From an uncultured Ruminococcus sp. (GTDB lineage: Bacteria > Bacillota > Clostridia > Oscillospirales > CAG-272), in contig CADBKZ010000016.1 of NCBI GenBank assembly GCA_902795355.1, forward strand, positions 1 through 34,141: 34,141 bases of DNA. The letters run 5' to 3'. A program made the translations under genes and the position numbers. The notes beneath the pieces were generated by a model that did no database searches, was not told the origin of the DNA, and saw only the letters and a list, made by a program, of their open reading frames with translations. Positions within the stretch are counted from its first letter, which is position 1. The number at the start of each line of letters is the position of its first letter. Below are positions 1 through 7,504 of this stretch, piece by piece.

Positions 1-227
1 ACTGCCCATTGGAAAGCCTCATCCGTCAGACAATCGAGGCTTCCCCGCCTCTCTGTCTGCCACCTTCTCCGATGGGAGAAGGCTCATGATGTTTGCGGAT
101 AGCGGGAAGAAAAGCGAAAACAATGGGGTGGTTTTTGTGGGGCGGGCGGCCAAAGGCCGCGTTGGCCTCCGCTCCCGCCGCGCACAAATTATAAGTTGCG
201 AATAAATTATAAAAACAGTATCGTTGT

Positions 228-330
228 TTCCGTATGGAACAACCTGCGGTTGTATGGTGCTTGCTCCCCAAAGAACATTACATAGCCTTTATTATTCTTA
301 TCACCGTAGGGCGGGGGCTTGCTCCCGCCG
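228..330. repeat. 103-bp cassette, 102/103 identical to 22785-22887
   Basis: By eye this stretch aligns without gaps to 22785-22887, with one difference (GTATGG here, GTAGGG there). It includes a cassette carrying AACAACCTGCGGTTGTATGG and the left arm of the 128-bp element. A less similar inverted copy of the cassette is at 16348-16429. High identity between copies 22 kb apart suggests recent spread or gene conversion. Confidence 0.8.
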
Positions 331-431
331 GAAAAACAAACGGGAAAGGAAAATAACAATATGCGGGTATTCACTACCGTTTATTTGCAAAAGACTTTTG
401 CTTCCGGCGGGAGCAAGCCCCCGCCCTACGG
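304..431. repeat. 128-bp MITE-like element with perfect 28-bp terminal inverted repeats
   Basis: The left arm 304-331 and right arm 404-431 are exact reverse complements, starting CCGTAGGGCGGGGG and ending CCCCCGCCCTACGG. They enclose a 72-bp AT-richer core (332-403). A second copy with its core inverted lies at 16148-16277. A third at 22861-23003 has the same left arm but a different right arm. No transposase-like frame is present, so if it is mobile it must be non-autonomous. It could instead act as a folded RNA or DNA element. Confidence 0.75.
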
Positions 432-767
432 AAACAGTGATTTTCATTTTTTGTGGGTCAAGTTATGGGAACAGCGCCAAGCGACCTTTGGCCGCCCGCC
501 CTACGGAAATCAGGAAAAATATAGGCAATGTTGTGTTCTTGGGGAAGCAAGTTCTTCCGGCAGAGGCAAGCGCCATCCAACCGCAGGTTATTTCCGGCGG
601 GCAGTTACTTGAAGCCTTCTCCTTGGGGGAAGGGGGGGAACGGCCAAGGCCTTGTGGATGAGGCTTTCAATGGAAAAAAGGGCCAAGTCTTACCTACCGC
701 TGGACAGGTCTCCAACGCGATACGGGATCGAAAAAATGGGGGTTTTTACGCTTTTTTGCAAAACCGC

Positions 768-796
768 TTGACATTTCCGCGTGGGTCTGTTATAAT
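768..796 (+). promoter_or_regulatory. Sigma-A-type promoter for the leader RNA/GNAT gene
   Basis: The -35 box TTGACA (768-773) and -10 box TATAAT (791-796) both match consensus, with an optimal 17-bp spacer. Transcription should start near 803. It sits just beyond the repeat island and is one of the two strongest promoters in the window. Confidence 0.85.
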
Positions 797-802
797 GGTT
801 TT

Positions 803-949
803 ACAATTTCATATCGGTCATCGGAGGACAGTACGCCGTAGCGTAGGGGATCGTAAAAAAGCGCGTCCGCGTTTTTTTGCAGGCCGCCTGTCGGATAAGA
901 TGTCGGGTGCGCTCGGTTATTACGTTTTGTGATGGCCGAGTATTTTTTT
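803..949 (+). ncRNA. Structured leader RNA or small RNA with competing terminator
   Basis: About 147 nt separate the predicted start site from a strong intrinsic terminator placed directly before the GNAT ribosome binding site. The terminator pairs 912-923 with 929-940 (12 bp including G-U pairs, loop GTTTT), followed by TATTTTTTT at 941-949. The 3' half of that stem can alternatively pair with the 5' end of the RNA (814-823 with 930-939, 10 pairs including two G-U), so the two folds exclude each other. Inside, TACGC-CGTA-GCGTA (832-845) forms a hairpin and GACAG (827-831) can pair with CTGTC (888-892). I could not match it to a riboswitch class I know. It may be a cis-regulator of the acetyltransferase or an independent small RNA. 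Confidence 0.55.
912..949 (+). terminator. Intrinsic terminator upstream of the GNAT gene
   Basis: A twelve-pair stem with a five-base loop is followed by a run of seven T after TA. It lies between the promoter at 768-796 and the start codon at 963, so a transcript must read through it to express the gene. Confidence 0.7.
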
Positions 950-962
950 GAGAGGTGTTTTT

Positions 963-1505
963 ATGAAAAAAACGAATGTCACCCTATCCCCCCTGACCGC
1001 GGACGACCGCGAACAGTTCATCCTCGACAACCAATCCGCCTTCCGGTTCGGCGCGCTGGAAGAGTTTGGGGAGAGGAACGCCCGCTTCGAGGAAGAGGGG
1101 GAGATCATCTCCCGCAAAACCATTGAGGAGAGCCTTGACCACGGCGTTGCCTACCGGATCCTTGCGGACGGCAAGGCGGTGGGCGGTCTGGTTCTGAAAA
1201 TTGACGAAACCACGCAGATCAACGAGCTGGAGCTGCTGTTCGTCGCGCCGTCGGCGCATGGCAGGGGCATCGGCTCCGGCGCGTGGCGGGAAGTGGAGCG
1301 GCTTTACCCCGAAACCCGCGTTTGGCAGACCCGCACCCCCTATTTTGAAACGCGGAATATCCATTTCTACATCAACAAATGCGGGTTTCACGCCGTGGAG
1401 TTTTTCAACTGCAAGCACCCCGACCCGCACGACCCCGAAACCGGAAAACCCTCGGACTACCAAGCCGGCGACGGCATGTTCCGCTTTGAAAAGGTTATGA
1501 AGTAA
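963..1505 (+). CDS. GNAT family N-acetyltransferase
   Basis: A 180-aa cytoplasmic enzyme expected to transfer an acetyl group from acetyl-CoA to an unidentified amine or protein N-terminus. The acetyl-CoA pyrophosphate-binding loop of the fold (R/Q-x-x-G-x-G/A) is visible as HGRGIGSGA at residues 99-107, after the beta strand ELELLFVAP. The late FYINKCGF segment is the usual GNAT helix and strand near the CoA thiol. Length fits a single GNAT domain. The ATG at 963 is preferred over an upstream TTG at 948 because GAGAGG (950-955) then sits 7 bases upstream. The gene is monocistronic, behind a terminator-containing leader and ahead of a bidirectional terminator. The substrate cannot be read from the sequence. 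Confidence 0.88.
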   Translation: MKKTNVTLSPLTADDREQFILDNQSAFRFGALEEFGERNARFEEEGEIISRKTIEESLDHGVAYRILADGKAVGGLVLKIDETTQINELELLFVAPSAHGRGIGSGAWREVERLYPETRVWQTRTPYFETRNIHFYINKCGFHAVEFFNCKHPDPHDPETGKPSDYQAGDGMFRFEKVMK

Positions 1506-1542
1506 ACCGCCCTCGGGTTTTCGCGCTTTTCCCCCGCCGCGC

Positions 1543-1578
1543 GCAAAAAGGACGCTTCCGAGGAAGCGTCCTTTTTGC
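1543..1578. terminator. Bidirectional intrinsic terminator between convergent genes
   Basis: A perfect 17-bp inverted repeat (1543-1559 with 1562-1578) has a GC core GGACGCTTCC flanked by A5 on one side and T5 on the other. It can therefore terminate both the forward GNAT transcript and the reverse phosphohexomutase transcript. Confidence 0.9.
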
Positions 1579-1631
1579 GTACCGTGTATGCGAAATCCGC
1601 GGTTTTCGGGGGAAACGGCGCGGCTTGCGCG

Positions 1632-3041
1632 TTATCCCATTACGAAAGCTTTCATCGTTCCGATCAACGCCCGCGCGCCCTCGGACGTTTCGTCCTCGGC
1701 AAAAATGCGGAGCAGGGGTTCGGTGCCCGAAAAACGGCAGATCACAAAGCTGTCGTCCGAAAAATAGACCTTGCAGCCGTCCTCGTAGTTGACCTTTGTC
1801 ACCGTTTTTCCCGCGAACACGGGCAGCTGTTTTTCCACCATCAGCAAATGGTTGATGCGGGGTTTGTCGGCGGGGGCGAAGGTCAGGTTGTCCTCTTCCA
1901 TCACATGCGTGCCGAATCTGGCGACCAGATCCGCCCAGATCTCGCGCGGCGGGCGGCCGAGCGCGCAGACCATTTCCACAAACAGCGAAGCGGCGTAAAT
2001 CGAATCTTTTCCGAAAATATGCCCCCGAACGGTCAGACCGCCCGAAGATTCGCCGCCGAGGACCGCGTCGGTCTCGTCGAGCTTCGCGGAGATGTACTTG
2101 AACCCGACGGGAACCTCGTGGCAGACCTCGCCGAACGACTGCGCAACAAGGTCGAGCATGTGCGTGGTGGCAAGGTTGCGCACCACGGGGCCGCGCCATC
2201 CGCGGTATTCGTGCAGGTAGTAATAGAGCATCACGAGGATCTTGTTCGCGTCAATGTATTCGCCGTCGCTGTCAATAATGCCAATGCGGTCGCCGTCGCC
2301 GTCAACGGCAATGCCGAGGTCGTATCTCTCGCGCACCACGCGCCCCGCGAGCGGGCCGAGCTGGCGAAGCCCCGGGGCGGGGACCGTACCGCCGAAGAAA
2401 GCGTCCTTGTTCGCGTCCATCAGGTCCACGGTGCAGCGCGCGGTGTAGAGCACGGCCATCAGCGGGTAGGTGCCGGAGCCGTGCATGGGGTTGAAGAGAA
2501 CGCGGATGCCCGCGTTGCGGATGGTTTCCACATCCAGCCGGCCGAGGATGGAATCGAGAAATTTGTTGAACGGCGTGCGGAGCCAGACCACCTGCCCGTT
2601 GGCTTCGGCCTCGGCAAAGCCGATGGAGCGAACGGTTGCGCGCTCGATCAGCTCTTCGAGGCGCGCGGTGCATTCCACCGAGGCGTCGCGCCCCTCTTCC
2701 ACAATCAGTTTAATGCCGTTGTAGGCGGCGGGGTTGTGGCTTGCGGTAATCTCCACGCCGTAGTGCAGCTTTTCGTCCTTGACCGTGAACATTACCAGCG
2801 GCGTGGGCGCGCTGCGGCGCATGAACCAGACCGTGGCGCCGTTGGCCGCGAGGACCTCGGCCACCCAACGCGCCGCGTCCTCCGAGAGGAAGCGGCGGTC
2901 GTAGCCGATCATCACCGGCTTGTCGGTTTTGCCCTCTTCCCACATCAGGTCGGCAATGCCCTGCGCCACCCGTTTGATGTTTTCTTTGGTAAAGCCGTCG
3001 CCGATCACGTCGCGCCAGCCGCCCGTTCCGAACCGGATCAT
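1632..3041 (-). CDS. Phosphoglucomutase/phosphomannomutase family protein
   Basis: A 469-aa alpha-D-phosphohexomutase, the cytoplasmic enzyme family interconverting sugar-1- and sugar-6-phosphates for cell-envelope precursor or storage polysaccharide synthesis. Family hallmarks appear in order: TASHNP with the catalytic phosphoserine at residue 101, the metal-binding loop DGDGDR at 247-252, the sugar-specificity loop GGESSGG, and the C-terminal phosphate-binding loop CRFSGTEP. The start MIRFGTGGWR is chosen because AAGGGGG lies about 9 bases upstream and the N-terminal FGTGGWR strand is where family members begin; the frame continues upstream as probable non-coding sequence. Whether the main substrate is glucose, mannose or glucosamine phosphate is not clear; GlmM usually has a different N-terminus. 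Confidence 0.9.
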   Translation of the reverse strand: MIRFGTGGWRDVIGDGFTKENIKRVAQGIADLMWEEGKTDKPVMIGYDRRFLSEDAARWVAEVLAANGATVWFMRRSAPTPLVMFTVKDEKLHYGVEITASHNPAAYNGIKLIVEEGRDASVECTARLEELIERATVRSIGFAEAEANGQVVWLRTPFNKFLDSILGRLDVETIRNAGIRVLFNPMHGSGTYPLMAVLYTARCTVDLMDANKDAFFGGTVPAPGLRQLGPLAGRVVRERYDLGIAVDGDGDRIGIIDSDGEYIDANKILVMLYYYLHEYRGWRGPVVRNLATTHMLDLVAQSFGEVCHEVPVGFKYISAKLDETDAVLGGESSGGLTVRGHIFGKDSIYAASLFVEMVCALGRPPREIWADLVARFGTHVMEEDNLTFAPADKPRINHLLMVEKQLPVFAGKTVTKVNYEDGCKVYFSDDSFVICRFSGTEPLLRIFAEDETSEGARALIGTMKAFVMG

Positions 3042-3077
3042 CTGCAAAATCCCCCTTGCCTTGAATTTTCTGACTCC

Positions 3078-3106
3078 ATTATAAAACAAACGCGGCCGTT
3101 TGCATA
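3078..3106 (-). promoter_or_regulatory. Possible promoter for the phosphohexomutase gene
   Basis: On the reverse strand a perfect TATAAT (3083 back to 3078) lies 37 bases upstream of the chosen start codon. The hexamer 17 bp further upstream, TATGCA, is a poor -35 match, so the call relies mainly on the -10 box. Confidence 0.4.
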
Positions 3107-3211
3107 TAGCAAAACGGACATTTTTTCTTTCGTTTCGGCCGTTTTTCGGCAAAGAACCGCGCGCGCTTGTTAAAAAATTGTAAACAGCGGGGAAAAATGG
3201 AAACGAAAGTG

Positions 3212-3240
3212 TTTACAAATCGAAGAAAATGTGGTATACT
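3212..3240 (+). promoter_or_regulatory. Promoter of the core operon
   Basis: TTTACA (3212-3217) and TATACT (3235-3240) are spaced by 17 bp, 54 bases upstream of the first gene of the DUF2232-gdpP-rplI-dnaB-tilS run. An overlapping TATAAT is present at 3243-3248. It is divergent from the phosphohexomutase promoter. Confidence 0.65.
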
Positions 3241-3294
3241 GTTATAATGTAGAATTATCGCCTGCCGGACCACGGGGAAAGGAGACCGCCGCGC

Positions 3295-4638
3295 ATGAAC
3301 CGAAAAACCGAAACGCCCGACCTGAATCCTTGGCACAGCAGGGAAAATTTTCCGGACGCGCGGGAGCTGAACCTGCTTCCCGCGGCGGCGTTGTTCGCGC
3401 TCGCCTGCCTTTCGTTTCCGCTTTCGGCTCTGCGCGTCGCTCCGTATGTGCTTTGGCCGCTGCTCGCGGTCGGAATCCTCTACCTGACCCGCAAGTGGAA
3501 AGTCTCCGCGCCGGCAACGCTGCTTTTTACCGCGCTGCTGCTCCCCGTTCCCGTTTGGGGCGCGTCGCTTGGGTTTCTGCTGCTTGCCGCCTCGGCCGGC
3601 GCGTTCGCGGGGGCGTACCTGTTTACGGTTACGGCGCGGCCCTATTGGCCGGCGGCAATTTCGGTCCTCGCCTTTGCGGTGGCTTTCGCCGTAACGCGAA
3701 ACGCCGTTACCGCGCTCCTTGCGGCGGCTCCGCTCCCCGCGGCGTTGCTGATCGGCATTGCCACGCTGCGCGATGAACGCAGAACGGTTGCGATAATCTA
3801 CGGCATTGCGGGCTTTCTGCTCCCGCTTCTTGCGGCGGCGGGCTGGTTCTGCGCGCAGCGCGGCGGCCTTCGCGCCGAAACGATCCTCTCGATTACGGGC
3901 GGCTGGAAAGAGCGGACGGTTGCGGAACTGACCGAATGGTATGAACGCATGCTCGCCGTTCTGCGGGCGAACGAGGCGAACGCCGGAACGGCGGACCGGA
4001 TCGAGCAGACGCTCGGCAGGGGCGCGATCGGAACCTATGTGGATTCGCTCTTCAACCTGATTCCCGCGTTTCTGATCATTCTTTGCGAGATCCCCGCGTT
4101 TTTCGGGCAAAAACTGCTTATGGCCGCCTATGTTTCCAATCGCCTCGGCCGCGTGGTGGGGCTCGGAAACGAGTTTTTCGGCGTGGGGCTGTTCACGGCT
4201 GTTCTCTGGTCGGTCACGTTCCTGCTTTCCTTTTTCGGAACGCCGGCTTCCAATCGGTTTTTCGCCGTTACCGAAAACCTGCGGTATCTTCTCCTGCCCG
4301 CTCTCTGCGTGGTGGGGGCGCGAACGGTGTTTGCGCTGTATCTGCGGGCCAAGGGCGGCTCGCGGGCGTTCTTTTGGGTCGCGGGGGCGGCGTTGTTCTG
4401 TTGCAGTCCCGCTTCGGTGTTCTCGGCACTTGCGTTTTTCGGCGTTTACGATACGGTTGCCCGCGCGCTTCGACGTGCGGCGGGGCGGCGGCTGAACGAT
4501 CTTTCGGGCGGTTCCGGCCGCGACAACAACGACAACAAGAACGACAACAACGACAACAAGAACGACAACAACGACGACAACGACGACAACGACGACAACG
4601 ACAACGACAACAACGATGAAAACAACGGAAACGGCTGA
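3295..4638 (+). CDS. DUF2232 (YybS-like) polytopic membrane protein with Asn/Asp-rich tail
   Basis: A 447-aa integral membrane protein with about eight hydrophobic segments between residues 25 and 395, located directly upstream of gdpP. This is the position of the B. subtilis yybS gene, whose product is a DUF2232 protein of unknown function. The conserved-looking part is the C-terminal membrane half (FLIILCEIPAFFG then NEFFGVGLF). AAAGGAG (3278-3284) is 10 bases before the ATG. Unusually, the protein ends in about 37 residues made almost only of Asn and Asp with a few Lys, encoded by a degenerate GACAAC repeat (4521-4626). This hydrophilic tail is not something I associate with the family. 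The family call rests on topology and gene order, so it is moderately secure. Confidence 0.75.
   Translation: MNRKTETPDLNPWHSRENFPDARELNLLPAAALFALACLSFPLSALRVAPYVLWPLLAVGILYLTRKWKVSAPATLLFTALLLPVPVWGASLGFLLLAASAGAFAGAYLFTVTARPYWPAAISVLAFAVAFAVTRNAVTALLAAAPLPAALLIGIATLRDERRTVAIIYGIAGFLLPLLAAAGWFCAQRGGLRAETILSITGGWKERTVAELTEWYERMLAVLRANEANAGTADRIEQTLGRGAIGTYVDSLFNLIPAFLIILCEIPAFFGQKLLMAAYVSNRLGRVVGLGNEFFGVGLFTAVLWSVTFLLSFFGTPASNRFFAVTENLRYLLLPALCVVGARTVFALYLRAKGGSRAFFWVAGAALFCCSPASVFSALAFFGVYDTVARALRRAAGRRLNDLSGGSGRDNNDNKNDNNDNKNDNNDDNDDNDDNDNDNNDENNGNG
4521..4626 (+). repeat. In-frame AAC/GAC microsatellite coding an Asn/Asp tail
   Basis: About 35 consecutive codons are almost all AAC or GAC, with occasional AAG, GAT and GAA, giving NDN, NDD and NDNKN patterns. 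The triplet repeat is in frame with the DUF2232 gene, so copy-number change would alter tail length without a frameshift. The stop codon follows immediately. Confidence 0.9.
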
Positions 4639-4681
4639 TTCCGAACCGAGCCGTTATCGATGATGATAAGGAGAAATGTTT

Positions 4682-6808
4682 ATGCAGAATCCGCAGAAAC
4701 AGAAAAAATCCATGTTCCGTACCGACCTGCGCCCCGCGTTGGTCGCCTGCGCCGTAATCGGCTTGGTGCTGATCGGCCTGCTCGCGATCCTGACGGGGCT
4801 GGAACGGTTTGACTTGGTGCGCGGGGAAGAGGTCCCCTACTACGCGCTCACCTTTCTGGGCCTTTACGTGTTTTCCACGGGCATCCTGCTGGCGGCGTAT
4901 CTGGTCCGCTACCGCAAGATCAGCGCGGCGAACGACGCGGCCGACCTGATGTCCACCGAGGTCAGCGACCTGTTCCGCTATGTGGTGGATCTGCCCTATG
5001 CCATTATCAGCGCGGAAGGAACGGTCAAAATCGTCAGCGGCTCGCTGCAGGAAATCCTGCAATACCGCTCGCCCATCTGCAACGTTCCGCTCTCCTCGTT
5101 CTGCACCGTTTCCATCCGCGATATTGTGGACTACGCGCAGAACGGCGGGCCGGTCAAGGACATCACCGTGAACAGCGACGGCGTTCCGATTGACAACACC
5201 AAACCCATGATTACCGAAATCGAGGGGCGGCGTTATAACCTCGAATGTTACATTCTCCGTTCGCGCGGGACCGATTATTATTTCGTGATTTTCCGCGACG
5301 TTACCGAGATTCTCGCCCTGCAAAAGAAGAAGTACGAAGAGGACCCCGTGGTGGCCTATATCGTAATCGACAGTTTGCAGGAGCTGGCGCAGTACGTCCG
5401 CGTGAGCTACCGCACCGCCGTGAGCGAGATCGAAACCATCCTCAAAGAATGGGCGGCGGGCTTCGGCGGCATGCTCCGCGAGTACGAGCGCGAAAAATAC
5501 GTGCTGGTGTTCAGCCGTCAGGCGCTGGACGAGTGCATTGCCAACAAATTTCGCATTCTCGAAATGGTGCGGAACGTCAAGCTCGGCGATAACAGCTACC
5601 CCGTAACCATTTCCATGGGCGTCGGGGCCGTGGAAGGGAGCTTTGAGGATAAGGAGCGCGCCGCGAGCGACGCGCTGGACATCGCCCTGCAAAAGGGCGG
5701 CGACCAAGTGGCGGTCAACGACGGCGAAACCATTACGCCCTACGGCGGCCGCGTGAACACCATGGCCGGATCCACCACCATCACCTCCCGCATCAACTCC
5801 ATGCACCTCTGCGAGCTGATGCGCGAGGCGGGCAACGTGCTGATTATGGGACACCGCGCGCCGGACTATGACTCCATCGGCTCCTGCGTGGGCCTTGCGC
5901 GTCTGGCCATCTGCGCCCGCGGCGGCGATACCTCGCGCATCCGCATTGTGGTCAACCGCGACCACGTGAACTTCCGCAACTGCTACGACGTTCTGGCGCA
6001 TCTGCCCGAATACCGCTCCATGTTCATCAGCGGCGATACGGGGCTGGACGCCGTGCGCTCGGATACGCTCCTGATCATGAGCGACGTCAGCAACGTCTAT
6101 AACACCGAGGCTCCCAAGCTCCTCAAAGTGGTGGAGAACGTGGTGATCATCGACCACCACCGCCGCCCCGACCAGATGTACGATTTCAAACCGCTGATGA
6201 CCTATATCCGCCCCGGGGTTGCCGCGGCGAGCGAGCTGGTCAGCGAAATGCTCGAGTTAAGTCCTTACCGCGACGCGGTTCTCAAAGAGGAAGCGTCCCT
6301 GATGCTCGCGGGGCTGATGCTCGATACCAAGAACTTTACGCAGGGCGCGGAAATGCAGACTTTCTCCGCGGTGCGTTACCTCTACGAACGCGGCGCGAAC
6401 ACCAACATGATCCGCTCGTTTTTCAGCGAGTCGCTCTCCACGCTCTTTACCGCCTCGGATATTGACAGCCGCACCCGCACCTACCGCGATAAGATCGCGC
6501 TGACGTGGCTTTCGGTCGATCACCCCGCAACCGAGGAAGATAACATTGCCGTTGCGAAGGCCGCCGACAAGCTGATGACCATTGCGGGCATCGAGGCCTC
6601 GTTCGCGCTCCTGCACGCGGACAACACCGTTACCATTTCGGCGCGCTCGGGCGATAAAATCAACGTTCAGCTGATTATGCAGCGGCTCGGCGGCGGCGGC
6701 CACTTCGACCAAGCCGGAACGCGCCTGACGCACACGTCGCTGGAATCGGCGTCCACCCAGCTCAAAACCGTGATCGACGATTACCTCGATCACGAATACG
6801 GAAAATAA
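4682..6808 (+). CDS. gdpP: Cyclic-di-AMP phosphodiesterase GdpP (DHH/DHHA1 family)
   Basis: A 708-aa membrane-bound enzyme expected to hydrolyse c-di-AMP to pApA, lowering the second messenger that governs potassium and osmolyte uptake and wall stress. Two transmembrane helices (about 20-42 and 55-75) come first, followed by a degenerate PAS-like region and a degenerate GGDEF region (to about residue 330, with no GGDEF signature). The DHH catalytic module follows: [12 protein letters not shown] at 390-401 carries the metal-binding His and Asp residues, DVS and DHH (491-493) complete the centre, and DHHA1 has GGGGH at 670-674. The start is the second ATG (4682): AAGGAG at 4668-4673 is 8 bases from it but only 2 from the ATG at 4676. 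It lies between DUF2232 and rplI as in Bacillus. Confidence 0.95.
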   Translation: MQNPQKQKKSMFRTDLRPALVACAVIGLVLIGLLAILTGLERFDLVRGEEVPYYALTFLGLYVFSTGILLAAYLVRYRKISAANDAADLMSTEVSDLFRYVVDLPYAIISAEGTVKIVSGSLQEILQYRSPICNVPLSSFCTVSIRDIVDYAQNGGPVKDITVNSDGVPIDNTKPMITEIEGRRYNLECYILRSRGTDYYFVIFRDVTEILALQKKKYEEDPVVAYIVIDSLQELAQYVRVSYRTAVSEIETILKEWAAGFGGMLREYEREKYVLVFSRQALDECIANKFRILEMVRNVKLGDNSYPVTISMGVGAVEGSFEDKERAASDALDIALQKGGDQVAVNDGETITPYGGRVNTMAGSTTITSRINSMHLCELMREAGNVLIMGHRAPDYDSIGSCVGLARLAICARGGDTSRIRIVVNRDHVNFRNCYDVLAHLPEYRSMFISGDTGLDAVRSDTLLIMSDVSNVYNTEAPKLLKVVENVVIIDHHRRPDQMYDFKPLMTYIRPGVAAASELVSEMLELSPYRDAVLKEEASLMLAGLMLDTKNFTQGAEMQTFSAVRYLYERGANTNMIRSFFSESLSTLFTASDIDSRTRTYRDKIALTWLSVDHPATEEDNIAVAKAADKLMTIAGIEASFALLHADNTVTISARSGDKINVQLIMQRLGGGGHFDQAGTRLTHTSLESASTQLKTVIDDYLDHEYGK

Positions 6809-6836
6809 GTCCGCTCTGCGGAAAAGGAGAACCACC

Positions 6837-7280
6837 ATGAAAGTGATTTTGTTACAGGATGTGAAAGGGCAGGGCAAAAAGAACGACATCATCGAGGTGT
6901 CGGACGGCTACGGCAAGAACTTTCTGCTCCCCCGCAAGCTTGCAAAACTCGCGGACGCACAGTCGGTCAACGACGTGAAGGTCCGCGAAGAGGCGCGGCT
7001 CTACCGCCTTGCCGCCGAGAAAAAGGAAGCGCAATCGCTCGCCGAAAAGCTCAAAAGCGTTACCGTAACCGTCAGGGCGTCGAGCGGCGCGGACGGGCGG
7101 CTCTACGGCTCGGTTACGGCAAAGGACATTTCCGAGCGGCTCGAAGCCGATTTCGGAATTGCCATCGATAAGCGGAAACTCGTAATTGCCGAACCCATCA
7201 AAGCGTTCGGAAAATACGCCGTAGAGGCAAAACTCTATCCCGAAGTTACCGGAACCGTAATCGTGGAAGTAAGGGAGTAA
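6837..7280 (+). CDS. rplI: 50S ribosomal protein bL9
   Basis: A 147-aa protein of normal length for bL9, which spans from the L1 stalk region of the 50S subunit and affects reading-frame fidelity. The N-terminal domain has the signature [18 protein letters not shown] and [14 protein letters not shown] charged connecting helix (about 45-70) leads to the C-terminal domain with [21 protein letters not shown] is 6 bases before the ATG. It follows gdpP by 28 bases. A long palindrome directly after the stop codon separates it from dnaB. Confidence 0.97.
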   Translation: MKVILLQDVKGQGKKNDIIEVSDGYGKNFLLPRKLAKLADAQSVNDVKVREEARLYRLAAEKKEAQSLAEKLKSVTVTVRASSGADGRLYGSVTAKDISERLEADFGIAIDKRKLVIAEPIKAFGKYAVEAKLYPEVTGTVIVEVRE

Positions 7281-7283
7281 GAC

Positions 7284-7338
7284 CTTGGGGGCGGGAGACC
7301 TTTTTCTTCCGCGAAGAAAAAGGTCTCCCGCCCCCAAG
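7284..7338 (+). terminator. Perfect 26-bp palindrome after rplI, terminator-like
   Basis: Arms 7284-7309 and 7313-7338 are exact reverse complements around a 3-base loop, with T5/A5 tracts inside the stem rather than a downstream T tract. It resembles the imperfect hairpin after ftsH (13784-13827): both begin with a GACC(A/T)TGGGGG stretch. That suggests a repeated element used as a transcript end or processing site. Confidence 0.6.
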
Positions 7339-7439
7339 CCCCCACCCTTCCAAAAAGAAGGAAAAGAAGGAATAGAGAATTTTTTGCTCGGGTTCCCCGA
7401 GACCCCTTTGATTTCAAGTTCTTGAAAGGAGAGAGGGGT

Positions 7440-7487
7440 GCGGGGAGAGGGGAAATTTTCTTTCAAGAAGTTTTCCCCTCTCCCCGC
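7440..7487. repeat. 16-bp inverted repeat immediately upstream of dnaB
   Basis: 7440-7455 (GCGGGGAGAGGGGAAA) and 7472-7487 are exact reverse complements enclosing an AT-rich loop with TTTCAAGAA. The 3' arm ends 17 bases before the dnaB start codon, so a folded transcript would place the stem next to the initiation region. Similar TTTCAAGAA loops occur in hairpins before hpt and the RNase J gene. Confidence 0.65.
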
Positions 7488-7504
7488 GACCTCCTACCCT
7501 ACCC

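Larger units (their letters stand above)
1..767. repeat. Gene-free repeat island 1
   Basis: No convincing gene lies here; the open frames are made of repeat sequence and lack ribosome binding sites. The first 70 bases are a family A repeat (CTCATCCGTCAG and CACCTTCTCC cores) whose near-identical inverted copy lies at 10541-10610. About 131-508 is a chain of short cassettes separated by CCGTAGGG or CCCTACGG octamers, including the 128-bp inverted-repeat element at 304-431. The same cassettes recur, reordered or inverted, at about 16057-16429 and 22785-23003. Family A sequence returns at about 540-660. Confidence 0.8.

Noticed and set aside
304..431. CRISPR-like array or phage attachment site
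   Set aside because: The repeats are paired inverted arms and variable modules, not regular direct repeats with unique spacers, and no cas or integrase gene is present.
224..661. Open frames of 97-145 codons in repeat island 1
   Set aside because: They are translations of the repeat cassettes, recur in part at the other islands, and lack ribosome binding sites and protein-like conservation.
803..949. TPP riboswitch, suggested by GCGTAGGG
   Set aside because: Only this short motif matches; the CTGAGA and pyrimidine-sensor elements of the THI box are absent.
4268..6160. 630-codon reverse frame opposite DUF2232 and gdpP
   Set aside because: Antisense shadow of two well-supported genes, with Cys/Arg runs from the reverse of the Asn/Asp microsatellite.
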